A DNA stretch of 32,853 bases from a virus, in IMG/VR virus record IMGVR_UViG_3300030108_002165, positions 1 through 32,853 of that record. One strand, written 5' to 3'. Below, piece after piece: positions 15,765 to 22,815 of the stretch. The notes beneath the pieces were generated by a model that did not search any database, was not told the origin of the DNA, and saw only the letters and a list, made by a program, of their open reading frames with translations. Position numbers and translations under genes: made by a program. The first letter of the stretch is position 1, and each line of letters opens with the position of its first letter.

Positions 15765-16781
15765 TTAATTAACTCTTGTTAGATTATGCGCCCAACAGTC
15801 GTGACCGTCACAAAGACCGCGAGCAGCGTACCAGCCAGCAGAAGGAGACCTATCGTAAGTCAACAAAGTTCTGATGTGTCCTCTACTTACACTAGGATTA
15901 AAGTCTCTCCAATTCAAAGTCTCAATGTAGGTCAGTATCTCATCTTCCATAGACTTCATTTTGTCAGCCGGGACACTAGATGCTGGCGCAAACCAACGTA
16001 GGTTTTCAGCCATATGTAGAACTAAGGCTACACGAATCTCATGACTAGGATTGGTAACTTGTATTGCTCTATCTAAGCAGGGAGGTATAGGCACAGTGCT
16101 ATGTGTGCCTACTTCTCCCGAAAAGGTTCCGCTAGATACCCATTGTTCTGTTTCGGGATTATCGATAGCCCATTTTGTAATAGAAAACGTAGGAGACAAA
16201 TCATCTCCGCGAAACGGGTCTAGGTGAGTGTAATCATCTACTGGTCTTGTGGGTATGGTAAAATCCATAGGAGAGTCAGCGAATTCACGCGCATCTATGT
16301 TGACTGCCCATCTACCCCTACTCACATTAAATGTGTCGGGAATCCTAGTCATCTTCTTGGCAAAGCCTACGCCATCTAATGTCTTTAGGTCATGTGCTTT
16401 ACTTCGCTCGTAACGATTTAGTTTGCGGTCCCATGAGCCACCGATAACAGGCTCCCTAAACAACTGATGTACGTGAAATCCACGACCAGTAGCAACCAAT
16501 CTTACGTCGCCTTCTAAGCGATTTATCAGTGTTGCTACGTCACGCTTGACATCATTTATACCGCCGCGTTCACCCATATCGAAGTCCCACCACGCTCGGT
16601 CAATAACTACACTCTTGTAATCTGGTTTCCAAGGGCGTTGAGGGTCACGTTCTTTGAATGAAAACAAAGATGTGTAACAATTTGCTTTACCATTTACGGT
16701 ATCAACGTAAGAGGAGAATCTATCTATCGAAGGGCAAATGCTACGCCGTAAACCAATCTCGCGAGGGAAGGAAAGTAACAT
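15765..16781 (-). CDS. archaeo-eukaryotic primase (AEP, PriS-like)
   Basis: This 338-residue protein has the catalytic motifs of AEP primases in order: WWDFDM (acidic pair D66, D68), GRGFHVHQLF (residues 99-108, with the nucleotide-binding His), and TRIPDTFNVSRGRWAVNID (about 145-163), corresponding to the third motif region. The C-terminal 140 residues are less conserved, with cysteines near 238 and 324-330 (CDGHDCW) that may bind a metal. It would make primers for the PolB encoded upstream. It follows a 53-residue zinc-like protein by 3 bases and precedes the ERCC4 nuclease by 26 bases. Confidence 0.8.
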   Translation of the reverse strand: MLLSFPREIGLRRSICPSIDRFSSYVDTVNGKANCYTSLFSFKERDPQRPWKPDYKSVVIDRAWWDFDMGERGGINDVKRDVATLINRLEGDVRLVATGRGFHVHQLFREPVIGGSWDRKLNRYERSKAHDLKTLDGVGFAKKMTRIPDTFNVSRGRWAVNIDAREFADSPMDFTIPTRPVDDYTHLDPFRGDDLSPTFSITKWAIDNPETEQWVSSGTFSGEVGTHSTVPIPPCLDRAIQVTNPSHEIRVALVLHMAENLRWFAPASSVPADKMKSMEDEILTYIETLNWRDFNPSVSRGHIRTLLTYDRSPSAGWYAARGLCDGHDCWAHNLTRVN

Positions 16782-16784
16782 AAC

Positions 16785-16946
16785 TCAACCAACCACCTGC
16801 TCATGTCCACACGCGCAGACTGCTACGACAATAGGAGTTCTTTCGCCACCTTCTTCGCTGGTGACACTCCAAAGGGTCATTTCATCCACCCATTCACAAT
16901 CACCAGTGCCTTCATCTTTTGCACATACTGTTACTTTTTTACTCAT
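16785..16946 (-). CDS. small zinc-ribbon-like protein, 53 aa
   Basis: ATG at 16946 shares ATGA with the stop of the Cas4-like gene. The 53-residue product has cysteines at 8 and 17 (VCAKDEGTGDCEW) and a C-terminal CACGH (44-48), so a Cys/His metal site is plausible. It has a central WVDEMTLW stretch. The ORF ends 3 bases before the primase start, so it is part of the same message. It might be a small partner of nuclease or primase, which is inference from location. Confidence 0.6.
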   Translation of the reverse strand: MSKKVTVCAKDEGTGDCEWVDEMTLWSVTSEEGGERTPIVVAVCACGHEQVVG

Positions 16947-17794
16947 GCTATCACGTCCGGTTCTAATCCACTAAGTATGCCATCACATGACATGGAAAAA
17001 TCACACCATTCGGGGCAAAAATAATCATTCCACTTCATCGGCCATTGATGGGAAACTAGAGATTCTATGGTGTCGTTTAAGGATTGTGGGAATGTATTAA
17101 GTGACCTAGTTGGTACTCGTTCCATAACTGCAACGCCACAAGTTTCTCCCAACCAAACTTGTTTGCCACGCTTCCCTATCTCATCTAACATACGTTCATC
17201 AGTACAGTCTGGAGCGATGTACAGGAAGTGTGTGATGTTCTCATAACCAGCCTGTGTAAGCATCCTGTGATAGAACACAAGTTCTTTACGAGTACGACTT
17301 AACTTAGAAGGATTCATATTACCTGTCTTGAGTTCTACGATAATGATACCGCCATCTGGATGACGCAAAACACCGTCAATCATACCACTCCAAATAATAG
17401 GGATAGTACCTTGGTTTTCGGTTACAAAATCTTCATAGAGGTATCTCTTTTCTTCTACCTCGACTACATCAAGACCGCCAAGAGATGCCGCTATACCGTG
17501 AATCAACTTAGCCATTTCATCAACTCCAGTATCTCCAGCAACACCTTCCTTCTCAGCAACGGCTGGTATAACATCGGGTCCATCTACTAAACTTGCTTCC
17601 ATCACAGAATGTATAGCAGTACCGCGAATCGCCGCTTCGCCAACAGGAGGGCTAGGTACACCACTCATGTATCTCCACCAATACTGGCGAGGACACTTTT
17701 GGTAGTTCATGAAAGAAGATTTACTTACTCTCAAGATAGGTAGTTCTCCCACCTTGTAAGAAGATTGTTCGACTTGTTGTGGCGTAGCGTCCAT
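16943..17794 (-). CDS. Cas4/RecB-like PD-(D/E)XK nuclease with probable Fe-S cluster
   Basis: The 283-residue protein shows the Cas4/AddB layout. SSFMNYQKCPRQYWW carries Cys34, RGTAIHSVMEA carries His62, GMIDGVLRHPDGG carries Asp140, and IIVELKTGN gives the E-x-K of the nuclease site (154-156). A helical region follows (ELVFYHRMLTQAGY), and the end carries three cysteines (CPEWCDFSMSC, 260/264/270). Cys34 and these three match the four ligands of the Cas4/AddB 4Fe-4S cluster. No Cas1, Cas2 or CRISPR array is nearby, so a role in viral replication, recombination or end processing is likelier than CRISPR adaptation. The start forms TGATG with the upstream stop. Confidence 0.85.
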   Translation of the reverse strand: MDATPQQVEQSSYKVGELPILRVSKSSFMNYQKCPRQYWWRYMSGVPSPPVGEAAIRGTAIHSVMEASLVDGPDVIPAVAEKEGVAGDTGVDEMAKLIHGIAASLGGLDVVEVEEKRYLYEDFVTENQGTIPIIWSGMIDGVLRHPDGGIIIVELKTGNMNPSKLSRTRKELVFYHRMLTQAGYENITHFLYIAPDCTDERMLDEIGKRGKQVWLGETCGVAVMERVPTRSLNTFPQSLNDTIESLVSHQWPMKWNDYFCPEWCDFSMSCDGILSGLEPDVIA

Positions 17795-17931
17795 CAGTTT
17801 ACCTCCGCACCAAGAATATCTTCTAGGGTGCGGATAAGAAGTTTTCGTGGCACATCTCCCAAATCGTTACCTCGCTTTAGACCTGCTATGTACCGTATAA
17901 GACGGTCATATACTTCATCTGCTTCTCTCAT
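17794..17931 (-). CDS. small hypothetical protein, 45 aa
   Basis: ATG 17931 overlaps the previous stop in ATGA, and the TGA stop overlaps the next ATG as TGATG, so both ends are tightly coupled to neighbours. The product is a charged helical protein (EVYDRLIRYIAGLKRGND, PRKLLIRTLEDIL). It has no cysteines or membrane segment. I do not recognise it. Confidence 0.6.
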   Translation of the reverse strand: MREADEVYDRLIRYIAGLKRGNDLGDVPRKLLIRTLEDILGAEVN

Positions 17932-18227
17932 TCGCTCTCCCCCGTAAAGTCGTTGAGTGTTGGTTGCCCCTCATTCAGAGGCTTGTTACAAGAGGGACAT
18001 ATTTCTTCTCGCTCTATACCCTTTATTAGTGGTATTAGTATTTCTTGCTGACAAGACTGACAGGTTACTTCTTCTGCCGCACCCTGTTCTTTCAGATACG
18101 AGAACAAGATTACGTTCAACCTATGAATATCCATAGAAACCGCTTGCGTGAACTGCGTTAGATATTGACGCATATCCTTTATATCACGTTCTATTTCGCG
18201 AATGCTTGGCTTTCTCCCTCTACTCAT
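17928..18227 (-). CDS. zinc-ribbon protein with N-terminal helical region, 99 aa
   Basis: The N-terminus is basic (MSRGRKPSIREIERDIKDM) and leads into a helix that could form a coiled coil (about 10-50). Two CxxC knuckles follow (CQSC near 56 and CPSC near 78), separated by 18 residues, the arrangement of a zinc ribbon. I chose ATG 18227 over an in-frame ATG eight codons upstream. The TATA box at 18250-18257 places transcription start almost exactly at 18227, which predicts a leaderless or near-leaderless mRNA. It heads the unit with the Cas4-like nuclease, primase and ERCC4 nuclease. It could be a regulator or a replication accessory protein. Confidence 0.7.
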   Translation of the reverse strand: MSRGRKPSIREIERDIKDMRQYLTQFTQAVSMDIHRLNVILFSYLKEQGAAEEVTCQSCQQEILIPLIKGIEREEICPSCNKPLNEGQPTLNDFTGESE

Positions 18228-18249
18228 ATTATCACCTTGTTGTCTAACC

Positions 18250-18257
18250 ATATAAAG
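18250..18257 (-). promoter_or_regulatory. TATA box CTTTATAT for the nuclease/primase unit
   Basis: The octamer reads CTTTATAT on the - strand, 23 bases before the ATG at 18227. It lies between the end of that gene's start region and the PolB stop at 18262. The short distance suggests a leaderless transcript. Confidence 0.6.
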
Positions 18258-18261
18258 TTGT

Positions 18262-20466
18262 TTATACCCACTCTACCCTACCTAATCCGTTCAAAGCGTT
18301 GTAAAGTGGCTGTACGTCCCACTTCATAACATTGTAATAAGGCAGAACCTTATCGACAACGAACTTACTTGCTAGAGTTCTGAACCCAACCTTAGTAATA
18401 CCTTCTATGTCTTGCGGATTGTCGAAGGCGACATATTTACCCTCATCATTAATAGTCACTAAGAAGTATGAACCAGCACCGTAACCTTTGCCTAGATATT
18501 CGTTGGCCCACGCTGCGCCAGCAGAAGGACCGGACAACACCTTATACTCCTTAAGTGACTTTTCTAATTTACCCTTCATACAAAGTTCCTCGACCTCACA
18601 ACCACCAGACACAATCTCATCTATGAGAGAAGTTAAATTTTTAGTGATTGCTACTTCGGGCCGACCCGATAACATACCATTTAGAGTTTCTTTCATGGCT
18701 TCTTTCATGACCGGAGGCATACGCGATTGTTTCAATTCAATACCCTTGACGTACAGACTAGGCTCATGATATTCTCCATCAGTCCATACGGTTATGCCAG
18801 CATACCTATTCTTAGCCATGATGACCATACTATTACACCATTTCTCAAATTCAGTGATGATAGGAGACATCTTTTCGTTGATTCTTGCTAGTGCTTCTAA
18901 ACCCGTGTCCGGGTCAGGTATTTCACAGAACACACTGTCAGTATGACCGTATCTAACTGTAAGTCCTTCTTCATTAGCCAACTCCTTCAATCTACCCAAA
19001 GTCTGTCTCGATGTGTATGTGATTGCCTGTGCTACATCAGGGTGATACAGACCGTATTTAGAGTCACCGGCTGCGCCATACATAGAAGCAACAAGGGTTT
19101 TACAAGCAAACTGCATCGTGTCCCACTTATCATAATTATCGGGGTCATCCTTCATCATTTTCTTGTAATGGTTTCTTAGGTTAGTCATCTTATCCATTTG
19201 TCTAACAAGTAACCCTTTGTCTCCTTGACGGAAACAAGTACCGTTACCACAATCCTTGCCTTCGGCGTCTAACGTGTCCCAAGATATGTTGTGTAGTTCA
19301 GCATTACTATGGTACATAGCCCTAATATCTAAGATTCCCATGTTGTGATAAATACCAGACTCAACCTCCATAACTTCCGCACCGGAATACGGCCTGTAAT
19401 CGAACTGTGGCTTAGTAGGTATTCTTTCATCAAACTTCTCATCTACAAGAGCAAGTGATGTAAATAACTTAGTTACAAATGGTGTAGAGCGTAAATCACA
19501 CTGGACGATATGCTGTATAGCACAGTAATACTCAATGGCATTGACCAAAGAGTTTAGTTTAGGTAGTAACCTTACGTCCTGTACTGCATATTTCAGATAT
19601 AGAGGGAAATCGCTGTAATATGTATCGTGTCCATCTTCTAACGCTACCTTAGAGTCTTTCAAACATTCAGTAGCAACATCATCAAGACGATAACCCGGAA
19701 GTTTGCCGTTTTTCATCTCCCATAACTTTGAGAATGCAATCATAAGGTCTATACAATTCCTTCCTACTATCGGTTGCTCCCAATCACCAAACTTCCAACG
19801 AAAACGGCGCATAGGAGACATATTACCCGGATTGATACCGAGCGACCTACATCGTTCTGCTATGGTCTTGATGTCTGCCCCGACGACGAACCAACCAGTG
19901 ATGATGTCGGGGTCACAACGCTTCATGTGGTTAATAAAATGTTCTAACATGGTCTTTTCATCAGAAAAACACATAGCATGAGTTTCGTACTCATGGTCGC
20001 CTATCTTACTATATTTACCAGCCTCGTAATCTGGATGAATAAACCAAACGTACTCTCGTTCTGTGTAGGAGTCATAAACTACAATAATTCTCATCTCACT
20101 TGTGTCCGGGGACCATTCACAATCCATATACCACACACGATGTTTGTAATTAGGGATAGGGGGTAAGCCTTCGTTTATTCTGTCAGTAAGCACACGATTG
20201 ACAAAGGGTATGTTGCCCTCCCAAGTTGGCCCTACGTCTTTGATTGCACGTAGTTGGTCGGGATGAGATACTGTTACTTTAGTTAAGTTTTCTCCGTACA
20301 AACCTTCGTAACCAGACTCCTTACTAACTGCCTGAACCCACTGTGCAGATTCATTGGTTACAAAAACATAAGGCCAGTGGTCATTGTCTTTGATAACCTT
20401 ACGAGCATCGTTCTCATCCCTATAACGGATGATTACTTCTCGACCTTTACCTTGCTCGACAATCAT
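18262..20466 (-). CDS. polB: family B DNA polymerase
   Basis: The protein has 734 residues from ATG 20466, which shares ATGA with the upstream stop; an ATG at 20478 would add four. Exonuclease motifs: YMDCEWSPDT (Exo I, D and E about 115/117), TGWFVVGADI (Exo II, Asp kept but the usual Asn and Phe replaced), and YAVQDVRLL (Exo III). Polymerase motifs: LDIRAMYHSNAELHNIS (motif A, in place of DxxSLYPS), CKTLVASMYG (motif B) and RYGHTDSVF (motif C, first Asp of YGDTDS is His). VKGIELKQSR matches the later KGIExxR region. It has no intein. It is the replicative polymerase of the virus, encoded after a 41-residue zinc protein under the promoter at 20632. Confidence 0.95.
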   Translation of the reverse strand: MIVEQGKGREVIIRYRDENDARKVIKDNDHWPYVFVTNESAQWVQAVSKESGYEGLYGENLTKVTVSHPDQLRAIKDVGPTWEGNIPFVNRVLTDRINEGLPPIPNYKHRVWYMDCEWSPDTSEMRIIVVYDSYTEREYVWFIHPDYEAGKYSKIGDHEYETHAMCFSDEKTMLEHFINHMKRCDPDIITGWFVVGADIKTIAERCRSLGINPGNMSPMRRFRWKFGDWEQPIVGRNCIDLMIAFSKLWEMKNGKLPGYRLDDVATECLKDSKVALEDGHDTYYSDFPLYLKYAVQDVRLLPKLNSLVNAIEYYCAIQHIVQCDLRSTPFVTKLFTSLALVDEKFDERIPTKPQFDYRPYSGAEVMEVESGIYHNMGILDIRAMYHSNAELHNISWDTLDAEGKDCGNGTCFRQGDKGLLVRQMDKMTNLRNHYKKMMKDDPDNYDKWDTMQFACKTLVASMYGAAGDSKYGLYHPDVAQAITYTSRQTLGRLKELANEEGLTVRYGHTDSVFCEIPDPDTGLEALARINEKMSPIITEFEKWCNSMVIMAKNRYAGITVWTDGEYHEPSLYVKGIELKQSRMPPVMKEAMKETLNGMLSGRPEVAITKNLTSLIDEIVSGGCEVEELCMKGKLEKSLKEYKVLSGPSAGAAWANEYLGKGYGAGSYFLVTINDEGKYVAFDNPQDIEGITKVGFRTLASKFVVDKVLPYYNVMKWDVQPLYNALNGLGRVEWV

Positions 20467-20588
20467 CTCATCCACCATTTATCCATTTCTTGTGTAGGCT
20501 TATAACTGTTCTTGTAGCACTTGTAACAAAGACGATGTATAGGGTGTAAAACTGCCCACCGCTTACATCTTTTACACGCACCAGACAT
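20463..20588 (-). CDS. small Cys-rich zinc-finger protein, 41 aa
   Basis: The short form from ATG 20588 has two paired-cysteine knuckles (CKRCKRW at 5-8 and CYKCYKN at 21-24) and is strongly basic, like a compact zinc finger. Upstream in-frame codons are rejected because they run through the TATA box at 20632 and an AT palindrome. The stop shares ATGA with PolB, so the two are probably translated together. It may be a polymerase accessory factor or a regulator of its own operon. Confidence 0.65.
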   Translation of the reverse strand: MSGACKRCKRWAVLHPIHRLCYKCYKNSYKPTQEMDKWWMR

Positions 20589-20595
20589 AGCAATC

Positions 20596-20621
20596 ACAAA
20601 ATTTTTTTCAAAAAAATTTGT
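20596..20621. promoter_or_regulatory. AT-rich palindrome at the predicted PolB operon start site
   Basis: The arms ACAAA (20596-20600) and TTTGT (20617-20621) flank TTTTTTT-C-AAAAAAA (20602-20616), giving 12 pairs with one bulged A, or 10 perfect pairs in another register. It lies between the TATA box at 20632 and the start codon at 20588, right over the expected transcription start. An operator, or an easily melted element, is plausible. Confidence 0.45.
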
Positions 20622-20631
20622 AGAAACAGGT

Positions 20632-20639
20632 ATATAAAG
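20632..20639 (-). promoter_or_regulatory. TATA box CTTTATAT for the zinc protein-PolB operon
   Basis: On the - strand the box reads CTTTATATA, 43 bases upstream of ATG 20588. Transcription should start near 20608-20612, leaving a leader of about 20 bases that includes part of the AT palindrome. Confidence 0.65.
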
Positions 20640-20696
20640 CGGGAACGGCGGGAGCGGAGGATAAACCCCCTGCCCATCCCGCGATGTTCTGCGGGA
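20639..20696. repeat. GC-rich tract with four GCGGGA motifs and a hairpin
   Basis: GCGGGA occurs at 20639-20644, 20648-20653 and 20691-20696, and inverted (TCCCGC) at 20677-20682. The last two form a 6-bp hairpin with an 8-base loop. The tract directly abuts the TATA box and is far richer in G+C than its surroundings. It may be a regulator-binding cluster, an origin element or a terminator of the clamp operon ending at 20746. No T-run follows the hairpin on the - strand, which counts against a terminator. Confidence 0.35.
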
Positions 20697-20745
20697 GAGA
20701 ATGACCCTCATATACCGTTATTACCGGGCAAACCGCGAAAAATAC

Positions 20746-21036
20746 TTATTCCTTTCTTCGACCTCTATCGCGCGTTTCAATACCGAACTTTAACAACCAA
20801 TCGCGTACAGCCATAGGCGTAATACCTTGCTCAGATGCTATGTCTGCCATAGACCTACCTTCTACTAAGTATGCGTTCCTAAGCCATTCTTCGCTTCTAT
20901 ACTCCTTCGTATTCTTCATTAGTCTACCGCTAAATCCCCAATCACCTAGAGGTTGTTCTACCAACCCATCTTCGGGATAAATTGTAATAATAGTCGTGTT
21001 GCCGTCGTCGTCTGTCAATTTTATTTCTGCTTTCAT
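20746..21036 (-). CDS. helix-turn-helix protein, 96 aa
   Basis: Residues about 50-85 form a clear helix-turn-helix (WLRNAYLVEGRSMADIASEQ, then GITPMAVRDWLLKFGI), like those in phage HNH-associated and regulatory proteins. The N-terminal 40 residues are beta-like and acidic (IKLTDDDGNTTIITIYPEDG). I chose ATG 21036, preceded by GGAGTGATT. A GTG at 21045 overlapping the clamp stop (GTGA) would add three residues. It ends the SSB/RecA/clamp unit and lies next to the PolB promoter, so it is a candidate regulator of that promoter. No nuclease motif is present. Confidence 0.7.
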   Translation of the reverse strand: MKAEIKLTDDDGNTTIITIYPEDGLVEQPLGDWGFSGRLMKNTKEYRSEEWLRNAYLVEGRSMADIASEQGITPMAVRDWLLKFGIETRDRGRRKE

Positions 21037-21041
21037 GTAAA

Positions 21042-21854
21042 TCACTCCAGTATTCCCACTTGGAAAACCATGTCTCCATTATGGAATGTAAATAGAATAC
21101 GGGTTCCTTGACCGTATTCACTGAAATCTAGGAAATGTAATGTAACATCTCCCCCGTAGTGTTTGAGTACCGAATCGATACCGCCTTCAATAGTTACCTC
21201 GCCAGCATCTAACATTTGGTCGGGTAGAGAAAAGATAGTTTCAGTAGCACCTTTCAATTCAGACCCCACTTTGACTGACACATAATCAGCCTCATAAGAA
21301 AACGTGAAGCGATTAGTCTTCTGCCCATTGATAGCATCACATCGTAGTGCCTCAAACAATTCAGATGAGTCAAGTGTGATAGAGAACTTAGGTAATAGCC
21401 ATTCACCCGTACTTTGCACTAAATACGCTCCATCTTCTCTCAGTTGGTCGAATCTACTTTGGCTTTTCTCCGCCCAAACAGATATTGCGTCGGGGCAGTT
21501 AGCAAAGGCTGGAGCGTTCAGACTACTTGTTAGGGTAGTCTTCTTGTTCCTAGACCGTATCTCCAACTTATCGTAAGACCATGACAAAGATACTTCTGTA
21601 CCATGATAAGGTAGAATTCCTAGTACCGCATCTATTGATGCGATTGGTATATTGACCACCATTGGTAATTTATGAGGTGTAGAGAAACGTGAAAGGGAAG
21701 TAACGCCATCGCGCACTATGTTGATTGTCTCAACACAATCACCACTGAAACGAAGTAGAGTAGATTCTACTTGGTCTTGCTTCTTGCCAGCAACCGTTTG
21801 TGGTCGCTTAGTTAGCGTAAGAAGCCTAGTTAGCGCATCGTTTCTAACATTCAT
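21042..21854 (-). CDS. PCNA-like sliding clamp
   Basis: The 270-residue protein has the alternating strand pattern of a two-domain clamp: VVNIPIASIDAVLGILPYH, VSLSWSYDKLEIRSRNKKT, FSITLDSSELFEAL, FTFSYEADYVSVKVGSE, and a final strand DMVFQVGIL. The length is close to archaeal PCNA (about 245-250 residues). The clear PCNA core motifs are weak, so I rely on strand pattern and on neighbours: RFC, PolB and SSB-like genes. It would tether PolB to DNA after loading by the RFC-like protein. GGAGTGATT precedes the start. Another beta-fold replication protein is the alternative. Confidence 0.6.
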   Translation of the reverse strand: MNVRNDALTRLLTLTKRPQTVAGKKQDQVESTLLRFSGDCVETINIVRDGVTSLSRFSTPHKLPMVVNIPIASIDAVLGILPYHGTEVSLSWSYDKLEIRSRNKKTTLTSSLNAPAFANCPDAISVWAEKSQSRFDQLREDGAYLVQSTGEWLLPKFSITLDSSELFEALRCDAINGQKTNRFTFSYEADYVSVKVGSELKGATETIFSLPDQMLDAGEVTIEGGIDSVLKHYGGDVTLHFLDFSEYGQGTRILFTFHNGDMVFQVGILE

Positions 21855-21858
21855 TCAA

Positions 21859-22815
21859 TCACTCCCAATTCAAGAAAGGTAGTCCAGTCCAATTCACTTT
21901 GCCGTCTTTAACAGATAGAATAGTATGAGTCTCGCCTAGATGTTCCATGTTGTGACCTTTCATTTCCTCAATGATTGCCTTTACTGCCCATTCACCTTCG
22001 GCTAAGGATTTGTCTCCCTTAACACCAGCCGCAGGGTCAGCCTTCTTCATGTAGCGAGTTAGGAATATTTGTTGCGAGAAACAACGCATAGTTCCCTTCT
22101 CCCATTCAGGGCGTTCACCGACACTCATTAGGACTTTGCCACCAGAGCCGTTGTCCACATACTCTTGAATAGGTTTCAAGTGGAATGTGAAGAACACCTT
22201 CGGTACATCTAACCCATGAATACGTTGAATAGTATCTCGGAACAGTTTGTTACGAATACGCCATTCTGCTTGATTGAATCTATCTCCATCTTCGGGATTG
22301 ACCGGATTTTTAGAACGATTCTGCAATACATAAGTCATAGCCTGTTCGCACCACTTAAGGAAAGTAGAGCCACCATCAAAGATGATACCAGCATATTCTT
22401 CTCCAGCCTTAACACGTTCTGCTACAATATTAGTAAACCACGATACCTTATCGATAAGAGCCGTATAGTTCACAGAGTTATCGTCATTGAAGATAGAGTC
22501 ATCTAATTCATCGAAGAGAGGAAGCACTATGATATTGTCCTTGTTGGGGTACAGATAATCAACGGTCTGCTTGGCAGAATTGTCCACATCGAAGATAGCC
22601 ACTTTCTTTCCAGCCTCAATCTCCGCCCTAAGTAGGTCAAGAGCAAGTCCAGTTTTAGCAGTATTCTCACGACCAACAAGGGCCATACGAACAGGACGAT
22701 ACTTTGCTTGATTGTTGTCAAACAAGTTATTGTAGTAGTCTGCATCGTAAGCCGTCTTCATGGCTGGATTAGGAGTAGCGGCAGGGGCCGCAGTTGCGGA
22801 TTGACCCCAACTCAT
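21859..22815 (-). CDS. RecA-fold ATPase (Sak4/RadA-like, AAA_24)
   Basis: After a Pro/Ala-rich N-terminus of about 40 residues, PVRMALVGRENTAKTGLALD carries a Walker A (GRENTAKT, 48-55). KKVAIFDVDNSAKQTVDYLY and a Walker B region (YAGIIFDGGSTFLKW) follow. The layout of 318 residues matches phage Sak4-type single-strand annealing/recombination ATPases and the AAA_24 family. It probably acts with the SSB-like protein encoded immediately upstream, whose stop shares ATGA with this start (22812-22815). ATG 22824 would give three more residues. Long RadA N-terminal HhH domains are absent. Confidence 0.75.
   Translation of the reverse strand: MSWGQSATAAPAATPNPAMKTAYDADYYNNLFDNNQAKYRPVRMALVGRENTAKTGLALDLLRAEIEAGKKVAIFDVDNSAKQTVDYLYPNKDNIIVLPLFDELDDSIFNDDNSVNYTALIDKVSWFTNIVAERVKAGEEYAGIIFDGGSTFLKWCEQAMTYVLQNRSKNPVNPEDGDRFNQAEWRIRNKLFRDTIQRIHGLDVPKVFFTFHLKPIQEYVDNGSGGKVLMSVGERPEWEKGTMRCFSQQIFLTRYMKKADPAAGVKGDKSLAEGEWAVKAIIEEMKGHNMEHLGETHTILSVKDGKVNWTGLPFLNWE

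Noticed and set aside
16943-17794. Cas4-like protein as a sign of a CRISPR locus
   Set aside because: No regularly spaced repeats and no Cas1 or Cas2-like ORF are visible anywhere in the window.
20589-20711. N-terminal extension of the 41-residue zinc protein to 82 residues
   Set aside because: The added part runs through the TATA box, AT palindrome and GC-rich tract and has no protein-like pattern; ATG 20588 is the likely start.
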